A stretch of 64,000 nucleotides of DNA. Origin: Pseudarthrobacter siccitolerans. Its GTDB lineage: Bacteria; Actinomycetota; Actinomycetes; Actinomycetales; Micrococcaceae. Location of the stretch: the NCBI RefSeq assembly GCF_030823375.1, contig NZ_JAUSXB010000001.1, positions 310,001 to 374,000 of the forward strand, read 5' to 3'. The notes beneath the pieces were generated by a model. It did not search any database. It was not told where the DNA came from and saw only the letters and a list, made by a program, of their open reading frames with translations. Positions 24,424-35,936 of the stretch are shown piece by piece. The translations under genes were made by a program, and so were the position numbers. The first letter of the stretch is position 1; each line of letters begins with the position of its first letter.

Positions 24424-25422
24424 ATGACAAAGCTGGTTAGCCAGACAGAACAGCCAACAGAACGGGTGACTGCCACCGTGAGCACAACAGATACGCCGCT
24501 GAACGCATCCCGGTCAAGCGCCGGGATTGCCCGTAAGGCAAAGGCGTATCTCGCCCTCACCAAGCCCCGCGTGATTGAACTGCTCCTGGTCAGCACGCTG
24601 CCCACCATGATCTACGCCGAGCGCGGCTTTCCCTCCATCGGCTTGATCCTGGCAACCCTGGTGGGCGGTGCGTTCGCGGCCGGCAGCGCCGGAGCCTTCA
24701 ACTGCTACATTGACCGGGACATCGACAAGCTGATGCACCGCACCGAGAACCGGCCGCTGGTCACAGGCGAAGTCACCCCGCGTGAAGCCCTGGTCTTCTC
24801 GTGGCTCCTGGGCGCCGCCGCCATCGCCATCCTGTGGTTCGGGGCCAACCCGCTGTCCGCCTGGCTCGGCCTGGGCGCCATCTTCTTCTACGTGGTGATC
24901 TACACGATCATCCTCAAGCGGCGCACGGCGCAGAACATTGTGTGGGGCGGCGCTGCCGGCTGCTTCCCTGTCCTGATCGCCTGGGCCGCCGTCACCAACT
25001 CGGTGGAGTGGCCCGCAGTCATCCTCTTTATGGTGATCTTCCTCTGGACTCCGCCGCACTACTGGCCGCTGTCCATGCGGTACGGCGAGGACTACCGCAA
25101 CGCCAAGGTGCCCATGCTTGGCGCGATCGCCGGGGCCAAGGTAGTTTCGGTGCAGGTAGTCCTCTACGCCTGGGCCATGGTGGCCTGCTCGCTGCTCATG
25201 GTTCCCGCTGGCGGGGCAGGCTGGGTCTACACCGTCACGGCGGTCCTGGCCGGGGCCTGGTTCCTCTACGAATCGCACTCCCTGTACAACCGGGCCCAGC
25301 GCGAGGACATCTCGGACAAGCGCGCCATGAAGGTTTTCCACGGCTCGATCAGCTACCTCACCCTGCTCTTTATCGCCCTCGCGGTGGATCCGTTCGTCGG
25401 TCCCGCGGTCATGGCCGGCTAA
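24424..25422 (+). CDS. ctaB: Protoheme IX farnesyltransferase (heme O synthase)
   Basis: A 332-residue UbiA-type prenyltransferase that attaches a farnesyl group to heme B. About eight to nine membrane helices follow a polar 40-residue N-terminus. The Asp-rich prenyl-diphosphate motif is [20 protein letters not shown], with a second at [18 protein letters not shown]. An internal GTG at 24478 is a possible alternative start. Its product is the substrate of the ctaA product encoded 3 kb away. Confidence 0.95.
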   Translation: MTKLVSQTEQPTERVTATVSTTDTPLNASRSSAGIARKAKAYLALTKPRVIELLLVSTLPTMIYAERGFPSIGLILATLVGGAFAAGSAGAFNCYIDRDIDKLMHRTENRPLVTGEVTPREALVFSWLLGAAAIAILWFGANPLSAWLGLGAIFFYVVIYTIILKRRTAQNIVWGGAAGCFPVLIAWAAVTNSVEWPAVILFMVIFLWTPPHYWPLSMRYGEDYRNAKVPMLGAIAGAKVVSVQVVLYAWAMVACSLLMVPAGGAGWVYTVTAVLAGAWFLYESHSLYNRAQREDISDKRAMKVFHGSISYLTLLFIALAVDPFVGPAVMAG

Positions 25423-25462
25423 CCGGCACAGCGCCTTTTCCTGCCGGGCGCCGGTGGCTGAA

Positions 25463-25534
25463 CGGTGGTTGAGCCTGTCGAAACGAGATTTCGGCACCCT
25501 CAATCACCGGCTGTTTTTAAATGCTCAACCACCG
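25463..25534. repeat. REP-like inverted repeat after ctaB
   Basis: CGGTGGTTGAG at 25463-25473 is matched by its exact complement at 25524-25534. The left arm continues CCTGTCGAAACGAG; the GGTTGAGCCTGTCGAAAC word is a familiar dispersed intergenic repeat in Arthrobacter-type genomes (from general knowledge, not checked here). Confidence 0.55.
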
Positions 25535-25545
25535 ATAGCCCTCCC

Positions 25546-25609
25546 GAACGCCCCATCACCTCTCGCAGGTTTTCCCGGAACGCCCCATCACCTCTCGCAG
25601 GTTTTCCGG
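25546..25609. repeat. two tandem copies of a 32-base repeat
   Basis: A 32-base unit beginning GAACGCCCCATCACCTCTCG occurs at 25546-25577 and again at 25578-25609, with one mismatch near the end. It lies 140 bases before the SulP gene in non-coding sequence. Confidence 0.75.
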
Positions 25610-25656
25610 GAACCCTTCCGCACTCTTGCCGGCTGGTTTCGGCATGCATGGACGTG

Positions 25657-25670
25657 TGACATTTTTGTCA
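25657..25670. promoter_or_regulatory. palindrome upstream of the SulP gene
   Basis: TGACATTTTTGTCA is a perfect inverted repeat about 80 bases before the start. It could be an operator; no regulator is assigned. Confidence 0.3.
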
Positions 25671-25750
25671 TATCAGTCACTTTTCCTGTCAGCCTTCGTG
25701 ACTATCTGGTTACTGTGAATGGATCCTGCCCCGCGAGCAAAGGAAAATCC

Positions 25751-28111
25751 ATGGCACAGGCGCCTGATCCCTCTACCGTTCCAACTGCAATTCACAGTCC
25801 GCCCGCTCCAGAAAAGGGCTGGAAGGGATTCCGGCGTCCAGCCTTCCTCGGGCATCTCGGCGCCGACATCCCGGCGTCACTCGTTGTGTTCCTCGTTGCC
25901 CTCCCGCTGTCCCTCGGCATAGCCGCAGCGTCCGGCGCGCCCATCATGGCCGGGCTTATCGCCGCCGCCATCGGCGGCATAGTGGCCGGCAGCCTGGGCG
26001 GGTCGCCGCTCCAGGTCAGCGGACCCGCCGCGGGGCTCACTGTCGTTGTGGCCGGGCTGGTGCAGGAGTTCGGCTGGCAGGTGACATGCGCGATCACCGC
26101 TGCGGCCGGCGTCGTCCAGTTACTGCTCGGCATCAGCCGCGTGGGGCGCGCCGCGCTGGCCGTCTCGCCCGTGGTGGTGAAGGCGATGCTGGCCGGCATC
26201 GGCATCACCATCATCCTGCAGCAGCTCCAGGTGCTGCTGGGGGCCGAACCGGCCGGCTCGGCGCTGGAGAACCTCGGCGCACTGCCCGGCGCCATTACCA
26301 ACGTCGAATTGCACGCAGCCCTGCTGGGGCTCACCGTCGTCGGCATCCTGCTGGGCTGGAAGTACCTTCCAGCCGCGGTGCGCCGCGTTCCCGGGCCGCT
26401 GGCCGCCGTCGTTACCGGTACTGCGCTTTCGGTCGCGTTCGCTCCGGGAGTCCAGCGCATCTCCTTCGAGGGGTCCATTTTCGACGCCGTTGCGTTGCCG
26501 CAGCTGCCCGAGGGCAACTGGCGTGCCGTCGCCTTCGCCGTGATTTCCATGGCGCTGATCGCCAGCATCGAATCGCTGCTGTCCGCGGTTGCGGTGGACA
26601 AGATGCACCGCGGGACACGCACCAACCTCAACCGGGAGCTCGTAGGCCAGGGGGCGGCCAACATCGTTTCCGGGTCCCTGGGCGGACTCCCGGTGACGGG
26701 TGTCATTGTCCGCAGTGCCACGAATGTGGAGGCCGGCGCAGCCACCCGCGCCTCCGCCGTCCTGCACGGTGTCTGGGTCCTGGCCTTCTCCGCGATCTTC
26801 GCCGGACTGATCCAGCTGATTCCGCTGTCCGTCCTGGCCGGACTGCTGGTGGTGATCGGCGCCCGCCTGATCAAGGTTGCCGATATCCGCACCAGCCTGC
26901 GCACGGGTGATCTCCTGGTCTACGTGGTGACCCTGCTCTGCGTGGTGTTCCTGAACCTTCTCGACGGGGTCATGATCGGCCTGGCGCTGGCGGCGGCCAG
27001 CGTACTCTGGCGCGTGCTGCGGGCCGCAGTCCACGCACATCAGCCCGTCTCGCCGTCGGACCCCTGGCGCGTCACCATCGCCGGCTCCTGCAGCTTCTTC
27101 GCCTTGCCCCGGCTGAACCGGGTACTGCATTCGGTTCCTGCAGGGATGGACGTTGTGGTGGAGCTGAACGCGGACTACGTCGACCACGCCTTCCGCGAAG
27201 CCCTGATCGCCTGGCAGGACCAGCACCAGGCGGCGGGCGGGACCGTCCACCTTGAGGAACACGGAAATACCCTCTTCCAGGACGCGGCGCACCGGGCACC
27301 CCAGCGGCAGGAAGCCCGGGAACTTCCGCTCCCGCCCAGGACATCCTGGCAGGCTGCCGCCTCTGCCGGGGACGGGACCGGGGCTGCCGGGGACGGGGAG
27401 CGGACCGCGGATCCGGCCGGACGGCACTCCAGCCCGCTGGGTTCGCTTCTGGAGGGGATCAACAAGTATCACCGGCGGTTCGCCGACCAGGTCCAGCCAC
27501 TGGTCCAGGATTTGGTCGAGGGCCAGAACCCGGACACGCTGTTCGTTGCCTGCGTGGACTCCCGCGTGAACCCCAACCTGATCACCAGCAGCGGCCCGGG
27601 AGACCTCCTGACCCTGCGGAACATCGGCAACGTGGTGTGCCACGAAGGCCAGGACGCCTCGATCGACTCGGCCCTGTCCTTCGCAGTGAAGGGCCTCAAC
27701 GTGGAATCGATAGTGATCGGCGGGCACTCCAACTGCGGTGCCATGAAAGCACTGATCGAGGACGCCAACGGCAACGGCAACCCCGACTTGGGGGCTGGCT
27801 TCGACGCCTGGTTGAACCATGCACGGCCCAGCTACCGGGAACTTGCCGGCCACCCCGTTGCCCGGGAAGCTGCGGCCGCCGGCTACGGCCTAGTGGACCA
27901 GTTGGCCATGGTCAACGTCGCTGTTCAGCTGGGCAAGCTGGAGTGCCATCTGCTGGTTGGCCCTGAACTCGCAGCGGGCAGGTTGACGGCAACCGGACTG
28001 TTCTACGACATCGCCACGGCCCGCGTGCTGCTGGTGGAGCCGGGCGGCATCCGGTTCCTCGATCCGGCCCTTGCCGCTGCTAAAACAGGTGCAGCGGCCC
28101 TTGCCCGGTGA
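25751..28111 (+). CDS. SulP anion transporter fused to beta-carbonic anhydrase
   Basis: A 786-residue two-part membrane protein. Residues about 25-450 are a SulP/SLC26 transporter with 10-12 membrane helices; the signature region is SGAPIMAGLIAAAIGGIVAG and SLGGSPLQVSGPAAGLT. A region around 450-560 resembles a reduced STAS linker. The C-terminal 230 residues are a beta-carbonic anhydrase with zinc ligands Cys601 (CVDSRVNP), His659 and Cys662 (GGHSNCGAM). The expected role is bicarbonate or related anion uptake coupled to CO2 hydration. ATG at 25751 follows AAAGGAAA; the frame is open further upstream but lacks family sequence. Confidence 0.9.
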   Translation: MAQAPDPSTVPTAIHSPPAPEKGWKGFRRPAFLGHLGADIPASLVVFLVALPLSLGIAAASGAPIMAGLIAAAIGGIVAGSLGGSPLQVSGPAAGLTVVVAGLVQEFGWQVTCAITAAAGVVQLLLGISRVGRAALAVSPVVVKAMLAGIGITIILQQLQVLLGAEPAGSALENLGALPGAITNVELHAALLGLTVVGILLGWKYLPAAVRRVPGPLAAVVTGTALSVAFAPGVQRISFEGSIFDAVALPQLPEGNWRAVAFAVISMALIASIESLLSAVAVDKMHRGTRTNLNRELVGQGAANIVSGSLGGLPVTGVIVRSATNVEAGAATRASAVLHGVWVLAFSAIFAGLIQLIPLSVLAGLLVVIGARLIKVADIRTSLRTGDLLVYVVTLLCVVFLNLLDGVMIGLALAAASVLWRVLRAAVHAHQPVSPSDPWRVTIAGSCSFFALPRLNRVLHSVPAGMDVVVELNADYVDHAFREALIAWQDQHQAAGGTVHLEEHGNTLFQDAAHRAPQRQEARELPLPPRTSWQAAASAGDGTGAAGDGERTADPAGRHSSPLGSLLEGINKYHRRFADQVQPLVQDLVEGQNPDTLFVACVDSRVNPNLITSSGPGDLLTLRNIGNVVCHEGQDASIDSALSFAVKGLNVESIVIGGHSNCGAMKALIEDANGNGNPDLGAGFDAWLNHARPSYRELAGHPVAREAAAAGYGLVDQLAMVNVAVQLGKLECHLLVGPELAAGRLTATGLFYDIATARVLLVEPGGIRFLDPALAAAKTGAAALAR

Positions 28112-28149
28112 CACGAAAGTAGGGCACTGCCTTTAGTGCACAGGCGGTG

Positions 28150-28196
28150 AAACACCAGCGCCCCCGGTTCGCATCGAACCGGCGGCGCTGGTGTTT
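28150..28196. terminator. bidirectional terminator between the SulP gene and ctaA
   Basis: Arms AAACACCAGCGCC and its exact complement flank a second short stem (CGGTTC/GAACCG), with T tracts on both outer sides. It serves two convergent transcripts. Confidence 0.85.
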
Positions 28197-28242
28197 TACG
28201 GGTCGGGAGGCGTGCTGTGGGGGAGCGACCCAGCCGGGCCCG

Positions 28243-29187
28243 CTAAGCCACCGGGCTGGATTTGGCGATGTCCCAGGCGTTGGTTGAGGCGACCATCAGC
28301 AGCGCGGCCCCGAGCATGTGGGCCGCCACCAGGAGGGCCGGAATGCCGTTGTAGTACTGGGTGAAGCCGATGATGGCCTGGAGGACGGTCACGCCGAGGA
28401 GCCCCAGCACAGCGGTGCGGAAGGGCCCGGGGATTCGGCGCAGAAACACCAGGGCCAGTGCCACCACTGTTCCGGCCGTCACCAGGTAGGCCGGCACGGC
28501 GTGGATGTGCGAGAAGAGGTCCCAGTCCAGCCCGTTGCGGGGAGCGTCGGCGTCGCCGGCATGCGGACCGGCTCCGGTCACCACAACGCCGAGCATCACG
28601 GCAATGGCGGAAAAGAGCGCGACGGCGGCCGTCACCGGGCGCATGATCCCCGGGAGGGCGGGGTGGCGGGCAGTGCGGAACCTCCCGGTCCGGCCGAAAG
28701 CACGGTTCACCAGCAGCGTGGCAAACACCACCAGCGCCATGGACACCAGGAAGTGCAGGCCCACCACCCACGGGTTGAGGTTCGTAAGGACCGTGATGCC
28801 GCCGATGATGGCCTGCGCCGGAATGCTGGCCAGGAGGCCGAGGGCCAGCAGGAAGAGGTCCCGGCGCTCCTTGCGGAGGTTCCACAGGTACACCAGCATC
28901 AGGGCGGCGACCGCTGCCAGGGCGAAGGTCAGGAGCCGGTTGCCGAACTCGATGAATCCGTGGATGCCCATCTCGGCGGTGTTCACCAGCGAGGTATCAG
29001 TGCAGCGCGGCCAGGTGGGGCAGCCCAGCCCGGATGCCGTCAGCCGGACTGCTCCGCCGGTCACCACCAGGAGGGTCTGCCCGATTAGCGAGGCAACGGC
29101 AAGGCGGCGCACCCGGACATCGACAGAGCGGGGCAGCCGGGACGACAGGCGGTTGACGAACTGGGGGAGGCGTGACGCCGTGCTCAC
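28243..29187 (-). CDS. ctaA: Heme A synthase (COX15/CtaA family)
   Basis: A 314-residue, eight-helix membrane enzyme oxidising heme O to heme A for cytochrome aa3. Heme-ligand histidines are in GIHGFIEFGNRLLTF, GLHFLVSMALV, SHIHAVPAYLV and AAHMLGAALLM. GTG at 29187 is chosen because it lies eight bases after the stop of the upstream ABC permease; a longer frame overlapping that permease is implausible. It is third in a leftward ABC-ctaA operon. Confidence 0.92.
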   Translation of the reverse strand: MSTASRLPQFVNRLSSRLPRSVDVRVRRLAVASLIGQTLLVVTGGAVRLTASGLGCPTWPRCTDTSLVNTAEMGIHGFIEFGNRLLTFALAAVAALMLVYLWNLRKERRDLFLLALGLLASIPAQAIIGGITVLTNLNPWVVGLHFLVSMALVVFATLLVNRAFGRTGRFRTARHPALPGIMRPVTAAVALFSAIAVMLGVVVTGAGPHAGDADAPRNGLDWDLFSHIHAVPAYLVTAGTVVALALVFLRRIPGPFRTAVLGLLGVTVLQAIIGFTQYYNGIPALLVAAHMLGAALLMVASTNAWDIAKSSPVA

Positions 29188-29194
29188 GGATATC

Positions 29195-30004
29195 TCAATT
29201 CCACTTGAACCAACGGATGGCAGCTGCCCCGGCGATGACCGTCCAAAGCAGCAGGATGAGGGCGGCGCCGCCGTTGAGCGTGCCGCCAAGGAAAGCTTCG
29301 CGCAGGGATTCGCCCAGGGCACCGGAGGGCAGGAAGTGCACTATTGCCTGCGGGCCGGCGGGCAGCCGTTCCGCCGGGATGACGATTCCGCCCAGGGCGC
29401 CCAGCAGGATCCACAGCAGGTTGGTGATGGCAAGCGTTGCTTCCGGCCGTACCGTTCCGGCCACCAAAAGGCCCAGCGCGGTGAAGGCGGCGGCCCCCAA
29501 TGCCAGGAACAGCAGGCCGGGCGCCCAGCCGGCTGCCTCGGGCCGCCAGCCCAGCGAAAAGGCAACAGCGCCGACGACGGCGACCTGCAGGCAGAGCACG
29601 GCAAGGACCGAAAGTGCCTTGCCGGCGATCAGGCCGCCGCGGCCCAGCGGCGTGGTGGAAAGGAAACGGAGCACGCCATAGCGGCGGTCGAAGCCCGTGG
29701 CGATACCCTGGCCGGTGAAGGCCGTGGACATTGCGCACAGTGCCAGGATTCCGGGCACGGCGACGTCCACGCGGCTGCCGCCCATGCTGTCCAGGAACGG
29801 CGTCACGGTCAGGCCTACGAGGGCCAGGAGCGGCAACACTACTGCCAGGATCAGCTGCTCGCCGTTCCGGAGCATGGCCAGGGCCTCGTATTTGCCCTGC
29901 AGCAGCACGCGGCGCAGCAGGGAAGCTGGCTGTTGGATGCCGGACACTCCGCCCAAAGCGGCGAGGGGCGCCTTGCCGGCAGCACCGGACGCTGTCCCGT
30001 TCAT
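29195..30004 (-). CDS. ABC-2 type transporter permease
   Basis: A 269-residue membrane protein with about six hydrophobic segments (near residues 52-70, 83-100, 130-152, 160-185, 192-215 and 240-262). STTPLGRGGLIAGKALSVLA fits the conserved cytoplasmic loop of ABC-2 exporters. Its ATG overlaps the stop of the ATPase gene. In M. tuberculosis ABC genes also sit between ctaA and sufR, so a heme or Fe-S related role is possible but unproven. Confidence 0.88.
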   Translation of the reverse strand: MNGTASGAAGKAPLAALGGVSGIQQPASLLRRVLLQGKYEALAMLRNGEQLILAVVLPLLALVGLTVTPFLDSMGGSRVDVAVPGILALCAMSTAFTGQGIATGFDRRYGVLRFLSTTPLGRGGLIAGKALSVLAVLCLQVAVVGAVAFSLGWRPEAAGWAPGLLFLALGAAAFTALGLLVAGTVRPEATLAITNLLWILLGALGGIVIPAERLPAGPQAIVHFLPSGALGESLREAFLGGTLNGGAALILLLWTVIAGAAAIRWFKWN

Positions 30005-30969
30005 CGGATGTCCTTTCCCGAGATGTCCAGAAAGACGTCTTCAAGGCTACGCGCCTGCAGGCTCATCGACGCCGGCATGATGCCATGCGCTTCCCACCAC
30101 GTGGCCAGGGCCGCGAGGTGGGCGGGAGTGAGGCTGCCCGTGACGGTGTAGCTTCCGGGGCGGGTCTCGGAGACGGCGATGCCGTCCGGCAGGACGCCGT
30201 CGAAATTCAGCCCGGCAGCAGCCTCGAACTCGAGGGTGCGGATGTGCTCGGCGCCGGCTTCCACGCCGGGATTGCGCTGGAGCAGTTCCTGGACAGTTCC
30301 CTCGGCAACGTTCCGGCCGCCGTCGATGATGTAGACGTAGTCGGCCAGCCGTTGGGCGTCATCCATCAAGTGGGTGGTGAGGATGATCCCCATCCCGGCG
30401 TCACGAAGTTCGGTGATCAGATCGAACACGAGTTGGCGCGACTGCGGGTCCAGGCCGGCGCTGGGCTCGTCGAGGAACAGGACCTCGGGCCTGCCGATCA
30501 AAGCGGCGGCAAGGGCCAGCCGCTGTTTCTGCCCGCCGGAGAGGCGGCGGACGGTGGTCCGGCTGAAGGTGTCGATGCCGAGCCGCTGGATCAGGTCGTC
30601 CACGGGCCACGGGCGTTCGTAGAGCCCGGCGATGTGCCGCAGCAGCGGAACAGGCCTGGACGACGGCGGCAGCCCGCCGTCCTGGAGCATCACACCGACG
30701 CGGGAGCGGAGGTCCGCCCCTGCCGCGGCCGGGTCCTGGCCCAGCAGTGAGATGGTGCCGCCGCTGCGCTTCTGGAGGCCCTGGGCACACTCGAGGGTGG
30801 TGGTTTTTCCGGCGCCGTTGGCACCAAGCAGTGCTGTCACCTGGCCGCGCTCGGCGATGAGGGAGACTCCGCCCACCACCCGGAGCATTTTTCCGTCCAG
30901 GCTGGCAAGGGGGCCAACATCCTTAACTAGCCCGCTGATGGACAGAACCGGGGATTGGGGGGATCGCAC
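30001..30969 (-). CDS. ABC transporter ATP-binding protein (DrrA/CcmA type)
   Basis: A 322-residue ATPase with Walker A GANGAGKTTT, Q-loop VMLQDGG, signature RLSGGQKQRLALAAAL, Walker B VLFLDEPSAGLDPQ and switch TTHLMDDA. The roughly 100-residue C-terminal extension is usual in DrrA-like exporters. It starts with GTG and is divergent from sufR, with about 115 bases between them. It pairs with the permease immediately downstream. Confidence 0.92.
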   Translation of the reverse strand: MRSPQSPVLSISGLVKDVGPLASLDGKMLRVVGGVSLIAERGQVTALLGANGAGKTTTLECAQGLQKRSGGTISLLGQDPAAAGADLRSRVGVMLQDGGLPPSSRPVPLLRHIAGLYERPWPVDDLIQRLGIDTFSRTTVRRLSGGQKQRLALAAALIGRPEVLFLDEPSAGLDPQSRQLVFDLITELRDAGMGIILTTHLMDDAQRLADYVYIIDGGRNVAEGTVQELLQRNPGVEAGAEHIRTLEFEAAAGLNFDGVLPDGIAVSETRPGSYTVTGSLTPAHLAALATWWEAHGIMPASMSLQARSLEDVFLDISGKDIR

Positions 30970-31054
30970 CCCAGTATTCTACGGGATGTAGTATTTTGCG
31001 CGGTCCCGTCCGGCGGTCCGCTCAGGTCAGCCTGTCCTTACTGGAATGCGGGAC

Positions 31055-31060
31055 TAAATT
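31055..31060 (+). promoter_or_regulatory. minus-10 box of the suf operon
   Basis: TAAATT fits TANNNT. It lies directly before the inverted repeat at 31061, so a bound regulator would cover the start of transcription. Confidence 0.45.
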
Positions 31061-31078
31061 ACGACACTATTGTGTTGT
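31061..31078. promoter_or_regulatory. probable SufR operator
   Basis: ACGACAC, four bases, GTGTTGT: a near-perfect dyad just upstream of sufR. It contains ACACT and GTGT words like the ACACT-type palindrome described for the mycobacterial SufR. Autoregulation by an Fe-S sensing SufR is inferred. Confidence 0.55.
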
Positions 31079-31085
31079 GTATTCC

Positions 31086-31918
31086 ATGACCAATGCTACT
31101 GCTGTGCCCTTCGCCGGGCACGGGGCCCTCGAGGCTCCCGCAGACCGCGGCCGCCCGGCCGCCGGTCCGGTGGCTGACGCCGACGAGCGCACCCGGGACC
31201 GGGTCCTGTCCGCCGTCCTGGAGCACGGACCCGTCAGCGCCGCCGAACTGGGTGACCTGCTGGGCTTCACCCCGGCCGCCGTGCGGCGCCACCTGGACCA
31301 TCTGTCCCGCGCAGGCGTGATCGAAGTCAAGCGTGTGGCTAGGTCCGGTGCGGGTGCAGGCCGTCCCGCCCGCCGCTACGTCCTCAGCTCGCAGGGCCAG
31401 TCCAGCCTGGGCAACGACTACCTCGATATCGCCGCCCTGGCCCTCCAGCAGCTCCAGAAAATGGCGGGCCCGGACGCCGTGCGGGCCTTCGCCGTCGAAC
31501 GCTTCGCTGACATGGAGCGCCGCTACGCCCCGGAAATCGAAAAGGCCGGACCGGACGTTACCGACCGTGCCAAGGCGCTGGCCGAGGCCCTGAGCCGGGA
31601 TAATTTCGTCGCGTCGGCAGCATCCATCGAAGCCAAGGCTCCGCTCCCTGCGGCCCTTTCCAGCGTGCAGCTGTGCCAGGGCCACTGCCCCATCCAGCAG
31701 CTCGCCGCCCGGTTCCCGGTGTTCTGCGACGTGGAAACCGAAGTCTTCTCACGCCTGGTGGGCGTGGACGTACGCCGGCTCTCCACCCTGGCGCGCGGCG
31801 GGCACGTCTGCACCACCCACATTCCCACAGGCAGGCTGTCTGCCCAGGCGCCCACAAGGCTCCCGGCAGCCCCCGCCAGCCTGAATGAAGTAAACAACCA
31901 TCAGCAAGAAAGGCCGTG

Positions 31919-31919
<1 letters not shown>
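31086..31919 (+). CDS. sufR: Fe-S cluster-sensing transcriptional regulator SufR
   Basis: A 277-residue repressor. Residues about 30-95 form a winged helix ([20 protein letters not shown]). The C-terminal part carries four cysteines ([19 protein letters not shown] and [10 protein letters not shown]) that in SufR hold an Fe-S cluster. ATG at 31086 is chosen; an upstream frame would include the promoter. The stop overlaps the sufB start (GTGATGAC), so it heads the suf operon. Confidence 0.9.
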
Positions 31920-33383
<1,464 letters not shown>

Positions 33384-33385
33384 CG

Positions 33386-34669
33386 ATGACTGAAATCACT
33401 ACTGAAAAGGCACGCATCGGCGCGCCCTCAGCCCAGCCGTTCATCAACGGCTTCACCGAAGAAGGCGAGAGCCTCTCACCCATCAACGCGGGCACCAAAG
33501 CACCGCTGGCCGGGGATTCGGCGAAGAGCCACTCCCACGGCGGCGGCGTTGGCATCCCGGACAGCTCACGTGCCGGACGCCTGACGTCCTACAAGCTTGC
33601 CGACTTCAAGCCGCTCACCGGCATGGAGGAAGACTGGCGGTTCACCCCGCTCAAGCGCCTCCGCGGGCTGCACTCCGAGGTCCTGTCAGGCGCCGCACCC
33701 ACCGTGGTGGTCACCGGACCCGAGCAGGTCACCGTTGAGAGCGTCGGCCGCGAGGACCAGCGCATCGGTACCGCCGGCATCCCCGAGGACCGAGTGTCCG
33801 CCAACGCGTGGGAGAACTTCGCCGGGGCCACCGTGGTGACCATCCCGACCGAGTTCGAGGCGACGACGGAAATCACCGTCGACATCGAAGGCACCTCGCT
33901 CGAGGCCGCCGCCCAGCACCTGGTGATCGTTGCCGAGAAGTTCTCCAAGGCAGTGGTGGTCCTGAGCCACAAGGGCTCCGCGGTTGTTTCGGAAAACGTC
34001 GAGATCATCGTCGAGGACGGCGCCAGCCTGACGGTCATCACGCTCCAGGAATGGAACGACGACGCCGTCCACGCCTCCTCCCAGCAGGCCAAGATCGGCC
34101 GCGACGCCAAGCTCAAGCACGTCATGGTGAGCCTCGGCGGCGACCTGGTCCGCGTCACGCCGTCGGCCCGCTTCACCGCCCCCGGCGGCGAGGCTGAACT
34201 GTTCGGCCTGTACTTCGCCGATGCCGGCCAGCACCTGGAGCAGCGCCTCTTCGTGGACCACGCCGTGGCGAACTGCAAGTCCAACGTGCTCTACAAGGGC
34301 GCACTGCAGGGACGCAACGCCCACGCAGTCTGGGTTGGCGACGTCCTGATCCGCAAGGAAGCCGAAGGCACCGACACCTACGAGGCCAACCGCAACCTGC
34401 TGCTGACCGACGGCGCCCGCGCCGACTCCGTGCCCAACCTCGAAATCGAGACCGGGCTGATCGAGGGTGCAGGCCACGCCAGCGCCACCGGCCGGATGGA
34501 CGACGAGCACCTGTTCTACCTGATGGCACGCGGCATCCCGGAGGATGTTGCCCGCCGCCTGGTGGTCCGCGGCTTCCTCAACGAGATCATCCAGCAGATC
34601 AAGGTCCCCTCCATCGAGGAGCGGCTGACCGAGGCTGTTGAAAACGAACTCGCACTGACGGACAACTAG
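33386..34669 (+). CDS. sufD: Fe-S cluster assembly protein SufD
   Basis: A 427-residue partner of SufB in the SufBCD scaffold. The N-terminal 70 residues are variable, then LADFKPLTGMEEDWRFTPL is recognisable, and the beta-helix core contains NCKSNVLYKGALQGRNAHAV. The C-terminal SATGRMDDEHLFYLMARGI block is shared with SufB. ATG starts two bases after the sufB stop. Confidence 0.95.
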   Translation: MTEITTEKARIGAPSAQPFINGFTEEGESLSPINAGTKAPLAGDSAKSHSHGGGVGIPDSSRAGRLTSYKLADFKPLTGMEEDWRFTPLKRLRGLHSEVLSGAAPTVVVTGPEQVTVESVGREDQRIGTAGIPEDRVSANAWENFAGATVVTIPTEFEATTEITVDIEGTSLEAAAQHLVIVAEKFSKAVVVLSHKGSAVVSENVEIIVEDGASLTVITLQEWNDDAVHASSQQAKIGRDAKLKHVMVSLGGDLVRVTPSARFTAPGGEAELFGLYFADAGQHLEQRLFVDHAVANCKSNVLYKGALQGRNAHAVWVGDVLIRKEAEGTDTYEANRNLLLTDGARADSVPNLEIETGLIEGAGHASATGRMDDEHLFYLMARGIPEDVARRLVVRGFLNEIIQQIKVPSIEERLTEAVENELALTDN

Positions 34670-34693
34670 AAGGCACGGAGCACGGGTTTACAG

Positions 34694-35053
34694 ATGACTG
34701 ACCAGCCAAAGGGCGAGCTTGTCTGCAAGGTGGATGAAATCCAGCTGAAGCAGGCGCTGCGGATCCTGATCGACGACTACCCTGTGGCGATCGTCAAGGA
34801 CTCCATGGGGGAGATCCACGCAATCGGCGATACCTGCTCGCACGCGGACATCTCACTGTCCGAGGGCGAAGTGGAGGGCTGCGCCATCGAGTGCTGGGGC
34901 CACGGCTCCCAGTTCGATCTGCGCACCGGCGAACCGCTGCAGCTGCCGGCCTATGACCCCGTGCCCGTGTTCGCCGTCGAGATCAGGGGCGACGAGGTCT
35001 ACGTGGACTTCACCCACAGCCTTAACGGCGCCGAAGCCCCCAACTTCAGCTAG
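34694..35053 (+). CDS. Rieske [2Fe-2S] ferredoxin-like protein in the suf operon
   Basis: A 119-residue protein with the Rieske ligands CSHADISLSEGEVEG (Cys-X-His) and CAIECWGHGSQFDLRTG (Cys-X2-His). The first about 35 residues form a short beta segment. It is the size of dioxygenase ferredoxin subunits, but its position between sufD and sufC is conserved in actinomycetes and points to electron transfer for Fe-S assembly. That role is inferred. Confidence 0.9.
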   Translation: MTDQPKGELVCKVDEIQLKQALRILIDDYPVAIVKDSMGEIHAIGDTCSHADISLSEGEVEGCAIECWGHGSQFDLRTGEPLQLPAYDPVPVFAVEIRGDEVYVDFTHSLNGAEAPNFS

Positions 35054-35132
35054 CACCACAGAATTACGAACCAACTTCCAGACAGAGACCGCACCGCAGC
35101 CGCCAGGCACGGTGCAGAGGAGAACAAGACAT

Positions 35133-35921
<789 letters not shown>

Positions 35922-35936
35922 TAAGGACTTTTCGCC

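Noticed and set aside
26120..27853. Long minus-strand frame opposite the SulP-carbonic anhydrase gene.
   Set aside because: His/Val/Gly-rich antisense translation, a shadow of the plus-strand gene.
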